From the NCBI RefSeq assembly GCF_020615385.1, contig NZ_JAJAVB010000025.1, forward strand, positions 333,296-397,295: a stretch of 64,000 nt of DNA, written 5' to 3'. This DNA comes from Jiella soli (GTDB taxonomy: Bacteria > Pseudomonadota > Alphaproteobacteria > Rhizobiales > Rhizobiaceae). Each line of letters starts with the position of its first letter. The first letter of the stretch is position 1. The notes under the pieces are model-generated. The model had not been told where the DNA came from and made no database searches. It saw only the letters and a program-made list of their open reading frames with translations. Shown one piece after another: positions 33,833 to 41,970 of the stretch. Made by a program: the position numbers and the translations under genes.

Positions 33833-34903
33833 ATGACCGATCGAGCCGCGGCGCATGCAAGAGAGGCGGACGGGGCGAGTGCGGGCCGGCCCCTGGTCGT
33901 CAGCGTGCCGCATCCAAGAACGCTGGACCTGATCTTCACGCCGGAGCAGCGGGACGTCCTCTTTCGCCGCTACCGGATCGTCGAGACCGAGCCGGAGGAT
34001 TTCGCCGGCCTCTCCGACGAAATCCTCGGCTCGGCGCGCTACATCGTCGGCCAGCCGGCGATCGACCCTGAGACGCTGGCGCGCCTGAAGAGCCTTCGCT
34101 GCGTCTTCAATGTCGAGAGCAATCTGATCGACAACATGCCCTATGAAACGCTCTTTGCCCGCGGCATCCACGTCGTCACCACCGGCGCCGTCTTCGCGCT
34201 GCCGGTGGCGGAGATGGGGCTCGCCATGGCGCTGGAGATGTGCCGCGGGGTCGGCGCCGCGGACGAGGCGTTCCGCGCGGGGCGGGAAGCATGGGGCGGG
34301 GCGGGCAATCGCGACGCCCGGCTTCTCAGCGGGTCGGACGTCGGGATCATCGGTTTCGGCGACCTCGGCCGGGCGCTGAACCGCGTCTTGTCCGGCTTCC
34401 GAGCGCGGGTCCGAGCCTATGACCCCTGGCTGCCGAAGTCGGTGCTGCTCGAGCACGGGGTCGAGCCGACCGGTCTCGACGATCTTCTCGCCGGCAGCGA
34501 CTTCGTCTTCGTCACCGCCGCGGTGACCTCCGAGAACCGGGGCTTCCTCGGCGCCGAGGCGTTTTCCCGGATGCGCCGGGGCGCCGGGTTCATCCTCCTC
34601 AGCCGCGCCGATGTCGTTGATTTCGACGCGCTGATGGCGGCCGTCGCCTCCGGCCACATCCGCGCGGCGAGCGACGTTTTCCCACAGGAACCTCTGGCGC
34701 GGGATCACACGGTGCGCGGCCTTGCCGGCTTCCTGCGCTCGGCGCATCGGGCCGGCGCGCTCGGCGTCGCCTTCAAGCGGATGGGCGACATGGTGTTGGA
34801 GGACATGGCGCTGATGGACCGCGGGCTGCCGCCGGCGGTGTGCAAGCGGGCCGAACGCGAGACGGTCTCGCGGATGCGCTCGCGTCCGGTATCGACCAAC
34901 TGA
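33833..34903 (+). CDS. D-isomer-specific 2-hydroxyacid dehydrogenase
   Basis: 356 residues with GCAGGAGG before the ATG at 33833. The NAD-binding glycine loop is GIIGFGDLGRALN (about 166-178), with the nucleotide fold continuing to PWLPKS. The catalytic Arg is likely in LLSRADVVD, the Glu/Asp in ASDVFPQEPL and the His in RSAHRAGAL. It resembles glyoxylate/hydroxypyruvate-type reductases or phosphoglycerate dehydrogenase relatives, reducing a 2-keto acid with NAD(P)H. Its place after a sugar regulator suggests it acts on a sugar-acid intermediate; the exact substrate is unknown. Confidence 0.85.
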   Translation: MTDRAAAHAREADGASAGRPLVVSVPHPRTLDLIFTPEQRDVLFRRYRIVETEPEDFAGLSDEILGSARYIVGQPAIDPETLARLKSLRCVFNVESNLIDNMPYETLFARGIHVVTTGAVFALPVAEMGLAMALEMCRGVGAADEAFRAGREAWGGAGNRDARLLSGSDVGIIGFGDLGRALNRVLSGFRARVRAYDPWLPKSVLLEHGVEPTGLDDLLAGSDFVFVTAAVTSENRGFLGAEAFSRMRRGAGFILLSRADVVDFDALMAAVASGHIRAASDVFPQEPLARDHTVRGLAGFLRSAHRAGALGVAFKRMGDMVLEDMALMDRGLPPAVCKRAERETVSRMRSRPVSTN

Positions 34904-34968
34904 TATAGGCGTTCGGCAGCGCGGCCTGCCATGACGCGCGGCCCGGGGAGCGACGGGAAGGGACGGAC

Positions 34969-35991
34969 ATGGAATTTGCAAGACGTGAAATCGGGCGGAC
35001 CGGCGTCGAGGTCAGCGAATACGGCTTCGGCGGTGCGCCGCTCGGCAATCTCTATGCGCCGGTGCCCGAAGATGAGGCGCGGGCGCTGCTTCTGGCCGCC
35101 TACGAGGCGGGCCTTCGATATTTCGATACCGCTCCCTATTACGGCTTTGGCCTGTCGGAACGCCGCTTCGGCGACGCCTTTCGCCAGCTGCCCTGGCAGG
35201 AGCTGACCGTCTCGACCAAGGTCGGCCGCCTGATCCGGCCGGATCGCGGGCCCAATCCCGACCGGGAGAAGTTCATCGACGCCGCGCCGTTCCGCTCCGA
35301 TTACGACTATTCCTATGACGGCGTGATGCGCTCGCATGAGGACAGCCTGCAGCGCCTCGGCATCGACCGCGTGGACATTCTTTTCCTGCACGACATCGGC
35401 GCCGTCACCCATGGATCGGAGGCGCATCCCGCCCTCTTCAAGCAGGCGATGGAGGGCGGCTACAAGGCGCTCGACGAACTGCGCCGCAATGGCGACGTCG
35501 GGGCGATCGGCCTCGGTGTCAACGAATGGCAGGTCTGCGAGGAGGCGATGGACCACGGCCGCTGGGACGTCTTCCTGCTCGCCGGCCGCTACACCCTGCT
35601 CGAACAGACGGCCCTCGACAGCTTCCTGCCGCGCTGCGAGCGCGAGGAGGTCTCGATCGTCATCGGCGGACCGTTCAATTCCGGCATCCTCGCGACCGGG
35701 CCGGTCGCCGGCGCGACCTACGACTACGAACCGGCGCCGGCGGAGATCCTGGAGCGCACGCGCCGGATCGCGGCGGTCTGCGAGGCCCATGGCGTCCCGC
35801 TCGCCGCGGCGGCGCTCAGGTTCCCGCTGACCCATCCGCGGGTCGCCTCGGTCATCCCCGGCGCCGCCGCGGTCTCGCATCTTCGCCGCAACATGGAGCT
35901 TCTGGAGAGGCCGATCCCGGCTGAGCTCTGGTCCGACCTCAAAACCGAGGGGCTCTTGCGCGCGGATTCGCCGGTGCCCGAGGCGGGCTGA
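34969..35991 (+). CDS. Aldo/keto reductase (D-threo-aldose/L-fucose dehydrogenase-like)
   Basis: 340 residues. It has the AKR tetrad surroundings: Asp in RYFDTAPYYGFGLSERRFG (with Tyr), Lys in VSTKVGRLIRP and His in ILFLHDIGAVTHG. The group with FDTAPYYG-GLSE and TKVGR includes D-threo-aldose 1-dehydrogenases that oxidise L-fucose, D-arabinose or related aldoses to lactones, and pyridoxal 4-dehydrogenase. Sitting at the end of a sugar-uptake operon, an aldose dehydrogenase role is likely. Confidence 0.83.
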   Translation: MEFARREIGRTGVEVSEYGFGGAPLGNLYAPVPEDEARALLLAAYEAGLRYFDTAPYYGFGLSERRFGDAFRQLPWQELTVSTKVGRLIRPDRGPNPDREKFIDAAPFRSDYDYSYDGVMRSHEDSLQRLGIDRVDILFLHDIGAVTHGSEAHPALFKQAMEGGYKALDELRRNGDVGAIGLGVNEWQVCEEAMDHGRWDVFLLAGRYTLLEQTALDSFLPRCEREEVSIVIGGPFNSGILATGPVAGATYDYEPAPAEILERTRRIAAVCEAHGVPLAAAALRFPLTHPRVASVIPGAAAVSHLRRNMELLERPIPAELWSDLKTEGLLRADSPVPEAG

Positions 35992-36038
35992 GGCGGCGAA
36001 ACGCCGGCCCGGGCCGGGCGTCTCGCCGGACGCTGCAG

Positions 36039-37226
36039 TTAACCGGCGACGCGCAGCCCGGCTTGCGCGAGCGCCGGTTCCGGCTCGCTTTCGATCGGCG
36101 CCGGCTGGACGGCATTGCGGACCGGATCGCCACGTGCGACGCTCTGGCCGTCGCCGCCATCCTGCTTGGCAGCATACATCGCCTGGTCGGCTTCGATCAT
36201 CAGCGCCGCGAGATCGGCGGCCGAGGCAGCCCGGCGGGCGGCGATGCCGATGCTGAGCGAGACCCTCGCAATGCCTTCCTTGCGCGCCCTGTCGCGAAAC
36301 GCTTCCGCGATCGCGCCGCAATCCGCCCGCGCCGCGGTTTCGGCGCCCTCGCCGGTGAACAGGACGACGAACTCGTCGCCGCCGAGACGCGCCGACAGGC
36401 TTGCGCCGCGAGCGTGGAGCCTGAGGACGCTGGCGAGGATCCGCAGGAGTTCGTCGCCGACCGCATGGCCGAACTCGTCGTTCACCGACTTGAAGCGATC
36501 GATGTCGATGAGCGCGAGCGCGACCTCGACCGGGCGCCCGCGGTCCGGCTTCCAGTTCTGGATCGCCGCCCGGTTGGGCAGCCCGGTCAGGGCGTCGGTG
36601 ACGGCGATCTGCCTGAGACGGCGCTTCTGCCGGAAGATGAGCGTCAGCAACGCGACGCCGATCAGGCATAGAAGCAGGAGGTTCGCGCTCAGCCAGGCCA
36701 TGGTCACCACAAGGATGTCCATGTCCTTTTCGGCGAGCTTGGCCTGGCGGACATTGGCAAGGGCGCTCAACTGCGTGAACTCGCGCACGGTCTCGTCGAG
36801 CAGTCGGAGCGCCTCGGCACCGTGGTTCGGGGTCGCAAGGGAATTCACGAGCGGCGCGACGGATGCGAGAGTCGCCTCCAGCCGGTCGCGCGCGGCGAGC
36901 GCCTCGGGGAACTCGATGCCACCGATCTTGTCCGGAATGGTCGAAACCCGGCTCTGGACGATCGCCAGCCTCAGTTTCGGAGACGTCGCGTCCCTTTCCT
37001 TGAGGAGGGCGTCGCGGATCGCGCCCTGCAGGAGCAGGACTTCGATCTGGGTGCGCGTATAGGAATAGGTCAGGTCATAGCTGGTCATCTCGACCAGCCG
37101 CGTCTGCTTGCGCTGGATCTGCACGCTGGTAACGACCGCAAGGACGGCCAGCGCGCAGGTCGCCAGCAGCAGCAATCCCAGGAAGCGGTCGACGCCGCGA
37201 AGGACGTTTAGCCAACGCCGGATCAT
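36039..37226 (-). CDS. Membrane diguanylate cyclase (GGDEF) with periplasmic sensor
   Basis: About 395 residues from the ATG at 37226, whose ATGA overlaps the end of the SUOX-fold gene. TM1 is at about 14-35 (FLGLLLLATCALAVLAVV), a periplasmic helical region covers about 36-160, TM2 lies at about 165-192 (TMAWLSANLLLLCLIGVALLTLIF), and a GGDEF domain follows (ARLGGDEFVVLF). It would make cyclic di-GMP from two GTP. The upstream inhibitory RxxD site is changed to R-G-A-S, so product inhibition may be weak. No EAL domain is present. Confidence 0.88.
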   Translation of the reverse strand: MIRRWLNVLRGVDRFLGLLLLATCALAVLAVVTSVQIQRKQTRLVEMTSYDLTYSYTRTQIEVLLLQGAIRDALLKERDATSPKLRLAIVQSRVSTIPDKIGGIEFPEALAARDRLEATLASVAPLVNSLATPNHGAEALRLLDETVREFTQLSALANVRQAKLAEKDMDILVVTMAWLSANLLLLCLIGVALLTLIFRQKRRLRQIAVTDALTGLPNRAAIQNWKPDRGRPVEVALALIDIDRFKSVNDEFGHAVGDELLRILASVLRLHARGASLSARLGGDEFVVLFTGEGAETAARADCGAIAEAFRDRARKEGIARVSLSIGIAARRAASAADLAALMIEADQAMYAAKQDGGDGQSVARGDPVRNAVQPAPIESEPEPALAQAGLRVAG

Positions 37227-37735
37227 GACAGCCGAATTTGCGAGATCTGCCAGATGCAAAGGCCGTAATGGGACTTGTCCTTCAAGCTCGGCCGGTCGTC
37301 GAAGGGGAAGACGAGATAGGCCGGACCCTTCTCGGCGATGGGCAGAAAGGCGCCGTCCTGCCGGATGGCGAGGATCGCCCCGTCCGCCTCGAGCTGCGAA
37401 ATGTCGGCACTGACCAGATAGGAATCCAGCGCGACGATCTCGATCCGGTGGAATGTCCTGTCGGGATCGAAGGCTCGCAGCAACTGCGAGACGGACGGGC
37501 CTTCGAGCGGGGTCGGCGTCTTCAGAAACGGGGCCGCGGTGACAAAGCGGGTCTGCGGGAGCTGCGCGAGGTCGAGGCGGCTGAACTTCGCCGTCCTGCC
37601 ATCACCGTCGACGACCGACAGGATCTTGGCCGCGGGATCGTCGGGATCTTCGGTGGCCGCCGCGACGGGCTTGAGAGGCATCGCGAACGCGCCGCAGATC
37701 CCGAACAGCATGCTTCGCCGGCTGATCCCCTTCAT
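37223..37735 (-). CDS. Periplasmic SUOX-fold (molybdopterin-binding-like) protein
   Basis: 170 residues from the ATG at 37735 with GGGAG 9 nt upstream. The N-terminus ISRRSMLFGICGAFAM looks like a Tat signal (S-R-R-x-x-L). The mature part matches the small oxidoreductase molybdopterin-binding domain: FSRLDLAQLPQTRFVT, LEGPSVSQLLRAF, IVALDSYLVSADI and AYLVFPFDDRPSLKDKSHYGLCIWQI. A cysteine at the usual Mo-ligand place (around TAAPFLKT) is missing, so a binding rather than redox role is likely. Its stop overlaps the start of the diguanylate cyclase gene, suggesting a sensory partner. Confidence 0.75.
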   Translation of the reverse strand: MKGISRRSMLFGICGAFAMPLKPVAAATEDPDDPAAKILSVVDGDGRTAKFSRLDLAQLPQTRFVTAAPFLKTPTPLEGPSVSQLLRAFDPDRTFHRIEIVALDSYLVSADISQLEADGAILAIRQDGAFLPIAEKGPAYLVFPFDDRPSLKDKSHYGLCIWQISQIRLS

Positions 37736-37892
37736 TCCGCAAGCTCCCAAATGCGTTTGAAATGTGACGCAGCCTGTCGCATCAAACCTAAATTCTTGTA
37801 AAGCGCCTCTTGGCCAATCCAGTAAAATCGGAACGAAGGTGTGAAGCGGCTATGCCGCAACCGCTCGCCGGAGGGGCGAGTGCGTCCGGCGC

Positions 37893-39476
37893 TCAGTGCC
37901 CGGCTGCGACCTTGCCCCCCGGCTTCTGCATGAACACCGTCAAGACGATCAGCGCGCCGAACATTACCGTCATCGCCGTGAAGACGTCGGCGAAGGACAT
38001 GATCGAGGCTTCCCGCGAGACGATGCCCGACATCTGCTTCAGCGCGGTCAGGTCACCGTCGAAGCCGTAAGAGTTCATCGACGACGCCATGTCGCCCATC
38101 CGCTCCTCGACAACGGCGCGGCCCCAGCGCACATGCTCGGCGATGCGCTGATAGTGCATTGCGTTGCGCTCGTTGAGCATGGTGTTGATGATGGCGAGCC
38201 CGACGGCGCCGCCGAGATTGCGGGTCAGATTGTAGAGCCCCGAGCCCCCCTTCATCTTCTGCGGCGGCAGCGTGCCCAGCGCGATGTTGTTGACCGGGAT
38301 CATCGCCAGCATCAGGCCGATGCCGCGCAGAATCTGCGGGATGAACAATTCCCAGAAGTCCCAGTCATGGGTGAGGCCGGACATCAGATAGGTGCCGAGG
38401 CCAAAGGAGACGAAGCCGAGGCACAGCATCAGCCGCGGATCCATCTTGCCCGACAGGATGCCCGAGATCGGCGCCATGAGGAACATGGTGAGGCCGGAGA
38501 CGAACATCGTCTCGCCGATCATCAGGGAATCGTAGCCGCGAATGCGCGCGAGATAGATCGGATAGAGATAGGTGAGGCCGTAGAGCCCGATGCCGAGCAC
38601 GAAGGAGAACAGGCAGCCGACCGCGAAATTGCGGTTGCCGAAGGCCGAGAGATCGACGATCGGCTCCCTCGCGCTGAAGGCGCGATAGAGGAAGATGATG
38701 CCGCCGACGACCGCGACCACGGCCAGCCCGGAAATGGTGGGATCGTCGAACCAGTCGTTGAGCGGGCCTTCTTCCAGGACGTATTCCGCCGAGCCCAGAA
38801 GGGCGGCGAGGCCGAGAAGGCCCCACCAGTCGAAGGACTGGAAGAGCTTCAGGTTCGGCTGGTCGAAGTCGACGAGATTCCAGACCGCGATCGCGACGAG
38901 GATGCCGGGTGGGACGTTGACGAGGAACAGCCAGTGCCACGAAAGCGCATGGCTGAGATAGCCGCCGACGGTCGGGCCGATGGTCGGGGCGAGGGTGGCG
39001 ACGAGGCCGATGACGGGCGAGACGATCGCGCGCTTGGAGGGCGGGAAGATGGTGAAGGCGGCGGCGAAGACGCTCGGGATCATGCCGCCGCCGATGAAGC
39101 CCTGGATCGCCCGGTAGACGATCATCTGGTCGATGTTCGTCGCCGTTGCGCACAGCGCCGAGGAGGCGGTGAAGCCGGCCGCCGCAAGCGTGAACAGGAC
39201 GCGGGTCGACAGCATCCGGCCGAGGAATCCCGACAGCGGGATCATCACCACCTCGGCGATGAGATAGGCGGTCTGCACCCAGGAGATCTCGTCCTTGGAG
39301 GCAGACAGCCCCGCCTGGATTTCCGACAGCGAGGCCGAGACGATCTGGATGTCGAGGATCGCCATGAACATGCCGAAGACCATGGCGACGAAGGCCAGCA
39401 TCTTGCGCGCCGGGATCGCGTCCGGCGCTTCCTGCGAAAGCGGCATCGATGGGCTGGCGGCGGCGCTGGCGGACAT
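37893..39476 (-). CDS. emrB: MFS multidrug efflux pump, DHA2 family (EmrB-like)
   Basis: 527 residues with 14 predicted membrane spans. The MFS motif region is FLGRMLSTR after helix 2 and the family motif C region is VIGLVATLAPTIGPTVGGYLSHALSWHWLFLVNVPPG, as in EmrB. Proton-driven export of hydrophobic drugs or acids is expected, with the partner EmrA bridging to an outer-membrane factor that is not encoded nearby. It follows emrA by 56 bp on the same strand. Confidence 0.9.
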   Translation of the reverse strand: MSASAAASPSMPLSQEAPDAIPARKMLAFVAMVFGMFMAILDIQIVSASLSEIQAGLSASKDEISWVQTAYLIAEVVMIPLSGFLGRMLSTRVLFTLAAAGFTASSALCATATNIDQMIVYRAIQGFIGGGMIPSVFAAAFTIFPPSKRAIVSPVIGLVATLAPTIGPTVGGYLSHALSWHWLFLVNVPPGILVAIAVWNLVDFDQPNLKLFQSFDWWGLLGLAALLGSAEYVLEEGPLNDWFDDPTISGLAVVAVVGGIIFLYRAFSAREPIVDLSAFGNRNFAVGCLFSFVLGIGLYGLTYLYPIYLARIRGYDSLMIGETMFVSGLTMFLMAPISGILSGKMDPRLMLCLGFVSFGLGTYLMSGLTHDWDFWELFIPQILRGIGLMLAMIPVNNIALGTLPPQKMKGGSGLYNLTRNLGGAVGLAIINTMLNERNAMHYQRIAEHVRWGRAVVEERMGDMASSMNSYGFDGDLTALKQMSGIVSREASIMSFADVFTAMTVMFGALIVLTVFMQKPGGKVAAGH

Positions 39477-39532
39477 TCGGGATCTCGAAGCGGAACGGAC
39501 CTGCGTCTAGGAGAAGCGGGAGAAGGCTAGGC

Positions 39533-40858
39533 TCACCTTGCGGCCGGCGTCGTCACGGGGGCGGGGCCAGATGCGGCGTCACGGTCCGGTGTCGTACGCA
39601 GGTCGATCGACACGACGGCCGAAAGCCCCGGACGCAGCCGTCCGGCAAGCGCCTCGGCGTCGTCGATGGCGATGCGCACGGGCACGCGCTGCGTGACCTT
39701 GGTGAAGTTGCCGGTGGCGTTGTCGGTCGGCAGCAGCGAGAACACCGAGCCGGAGGCGGGCGAGACGCTCTCCACAGTGCCGTGGATTTCGCGGCCGGGC
39801 AGCGCGTCGATCTCGACCGTCGCCTTCTGGCCCGGCACGATCTCGCTCAGCTGGGTCTCCTTGAAGTTGCCGTCGACATAGGCGCCGTTCAAGGGAACGA
39901 TCGCCGCAAGCCGCCGGCCGGCGGCGACGAAGTCGCCCGGCTCGACGCTGAGATTGCCGACGATCCCGTCATAGGGCGCCCTCAGCACGGTGAAGGACAG
40001 GTCGCGGGCCGCCTTGTCGCGGGCGACTTCCAGTTCGTGGACGAGGCTCTGCGCCTCGGCCTTCTGGGCATCGATGACGGCAAGGTTGGCGGTTGCCGCC
40101 GAAAGCGCCGCGGTGGCCGCCGCAAGCTTCGCCGTCGCGGCATCGCGGGCGCTCTGGGCGGTATCCTGCGTCGCCCGCGCGCCGGCACCGCGCTTGGCGA
40201 GGTCCTTGGCGCGGGCAAGATCGATCTCGGCCTGCGACAGTTCCGTCCTGGCGGCGGCGAGATTGGCCTTCGCCTCCTCCACTGAGGCCTCGGTCGCCTT
40301 GCGCTGGGCATCGCTGCGGGCGACGGTCGCCGTCTGCGTCGCGATCTTCGCCTCGGCGGCCTTGAGCGCGAGCGTGAAGTCGCCGGGGTCGATGACGACC
40401 AGCGGATCGCCGGCCTTCACGCGCTGGTTCTCGGTGACGGGGACGCTGTCGACATAGCCGGCGATCTTCGGCGAGACGATGCTCATGTCGGCTCCGACAT
40501 AGGCGTCGTCGGTCGTCTCGAAGAAGCGGCCCTCGGTGACGTAGTAATAGCCGTACCAACCGCCGCCGGCGAGCGCGGCGAGGAGGATCAGCGGCAGGAG
40601 CACCAGCTTGGCGCCGCGCCGGCGCCGCACCGGCGCTTCGGACGGCGTGGCTGCGGGTGCGGCGAGGGGAGCGGAGGCGGGTGCCTGCGGGGCCGGTCCC
40701 GGCCGTTCGGCCTTGGACGGGGCGGGCGTGACGTGTTCGGACGTGAACTGGCCGCGTGTGGTGCTGCCCGAAGCGGTCAGGACGCTGCGCGTCGCGGGTG
40801 ACGTCTCGCCGTCGGGGCTTGCTGTACCGGTCTGGGTCTCGGAGAAATCGTCGAGCAT
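39533..40858 (-). CDS. emrA: Membrane-fusion protein of the Emr efflux system
   Basis: 441 residues. A long cytoplasmic N-terminal segment rich in Pro/Ala (about 1-80) precedes one membrane helix (LVLLPLILLAALAGGGWYGYYYV). A biotinyl/lipoyl-like half-domain (DAYVGADMSIVSPKIAGYVDSVPV), a long coiled coil (about 180-260, many Ala/Lys/Glu) and the returning half-domain (LSFTVLRAPYDGIVGNLSVEPGDFV) follow. This is the HlyD/EmrA layout. It is encoded first in the emrAB operon, opposite a TetR gene. Confidence 0.9.
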   Translation of the reverse strand: MLDDFSETQTGTASPDGETSPATRSVLTASGSTTRGQFTSEHVTPAPSKAERPGPAPQAPASAPLAAPAATPSEAPVRRRRGAKLVLLPLILLAALAGGGWYGYYYVTEGRFFETTDDAYVGADMSIVSPKIAGYVDSVPVTENQRVKAGDPLVVIDPGDFTLALKAAEAKIATQTATVARSDAQRKATEASVEEAKANLAAARTELSQAEIDLARAKDLAKRGAGARATQDTAQSARDAATAKLAAATAALSAATANLAVIDAQKAEAQSLVHELEVARDKAARDLSFTVLRAPYDGIVGNLSVEPGDFVAAGRRLAAIVPLNGAYVDGNFKETQLSEIVPGQKATVEIDALPGREIHGTVESVSPASGSVFSLLPTDNATGNFTKVTQRVPVRIAIDDAEALAGRLRPGLSAVVSIDLRTTPDRDAASGPAPVTTPAAR

Positions 40859-40874
40859 CGTCGTCAGATCCAGA

Positions 40875-40897
40875 TCGAACCGAACCGTTCGGTTTGA
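40875..40897. promoter_or_regulatory. TetR operator between emrA and the regulator gene
   Basis: AACCGAAC (40878-40885), one C, GTTCGGTT (40887-40894) is a perfect 8-bp palindrome, and two of the next three flanking pairs also match. It lies 17 bp upstream of the emrA start (-) and about 100 bp before the TetR start (+), ideal for repression of both. Confidence 0.75.
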
Positions 40898-40993
40898 TTT
40901 GCGTTTACAGCCCGGACGTCCTCATGGCAAGGACGGCCCGGAAACTCTTCCGCCGGGGGGAATCGGCGAATCTTGGCGTCAAACTGTCTGGAC

Positions 40994-41677
40994 ATGAAAC
41001 CGAACAACCCCGACGATCCGGTAAAGATCAGACCTCCCGCCGGTGGAAATCCGCGCAAGCGCCGACAAATTATGGATGCGGCGGCCCGCGTCTTCGTCTC
41101 GATCGGCTTCGACGGCACGTCGATGGACGATGTCGCCGCCGCGGCGGGCGTGTCGAAGAGCACGCTCTACGTCTATTTCAAGAGCAAGGAACATTTGTTC
41201 ACGGCGCTGGTCGCCGGCGAGCGCGACCAGAATATCGGCGAAATCTGCGCGCTCCTGACCGATCCGACGCGACCGGCCGAGATCTTGTTCGAGTTCGGCC
41301 GGCGGGTCGCCGAGCGGCTGACCGCGCGCCGGGTGATCCAGGCGCATCGAACGGTGATCGGGGTTGCCGAGCGGATGCCGGAGATCGGCAGCGACTTCTA
41401 TCGGAGCGGCCCGGAGCGCTCGATCGCCTCGCTCGCGCGCTACCTGCAGGTATGCGATGCAGCCGGTACCCTCGACGTCCGCGACCCCGAGCTGGCCGCT
41501 GCGCAGTTCCTCGACTTGGCGACGGCCGGGCTGATCAAGCCGCGCATCTTCAACGTCGTCTCGGCCGATCCGACATCCGAGGAGATCGACGCCACCGTCG
41601 CCGCGGCGGTCCGGCTGTTCACGGCCGGCTACGGAGCCGGAGGATCTGCCGCGCGGGGTGCGGCGCCGACGCCTTAG
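40994..41677 (+). CDS. TetR-family repressor of emrAB
   Basis: 227 residues from the ATG at 40994; a TTG at 40973 in frame is the alternative start. The N-terminal HTH is RKRRQIMDAAARVFVSIGFDGTSMDDVAAAAGVSKSTLYVYFKSKEHLFTALV (about 21-73), the canonical TetR form. The C-terminal region is a helical ligand-binding domain of the AefR/AcrR type. Divergent from emrAB and next to the 40875 palindrome, it most likely represses efflux until a drug-like ligand binds. Confidence 0.88.
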   Translation: MKPNNPDDPVKIRPPAGGNPRKRRQIMDAAARVFVSIGFDGTSMDDVAAAAGVSKSTLYVYFKSKEHLFTALVAGERDQNIGEICALLTDPTRPAEILFEFGRRVAERLTARRVIQAHRTVIGVAERMPEIGSDFYRSGPERSIASLARYLQVCDAAGTLDVRDPELAAAQFLDLATAGLIKPRIFNVVSADPTSEEIDATVAAAVRLFTAGYGAGGSAARGAAPTP

Positions 41678-41854
41678 CTCGATCTGCATGGTGGAGGATC
41701 GCCGGATCACGGGCTTTCGAGCGGATGCCATGGACAGAAGCGCCGCCCCGAGCCGGCATCGCCGTGCCGTTCCCGGCGTGACATCGCGGCGGTCTTCAAC
41801 TCTGTGACCCCTTGCCGGGATGCGACGCAAACGTCGGTGTGACCAAATTTTTGG

Positions 41855-41872
41855 CTGTCACCGAAGCTTCAT
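41855..41872 (+). promoter_or_regulatory. PHO box candidate for ugpBAEC
   Basis: CTGTCAC-CGAA-GCTTCAT (41855-41872) has the 7-4-7 layout of PhoB sites; the first half matches CTGTCAC/T fully and the second 4 of 7. It lies about 100 bp ahead of ugpB. A small AACGG-AA-CCGTT dyad follows at 41881-41892. ugp genes are PhoB-controlled in many bacteria. Confidence 0.5.
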
Positions 41873-41970
41873 CATTGTGTAACGGAACCGTTTTGGAGCA
41901 CTCTTAAGCAGGCGACTTGGACAGCTCGGCAACAGGGCCCGAGAGTCGCTTCAACGGTGAGGAAAGATTG

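Noticed and set aside
37861-37883. A CTCGCC/GGCGAG stem after emrB as a terminator
   Set aside because: Only 6 bp and no T-run; too weak to list as a feature.
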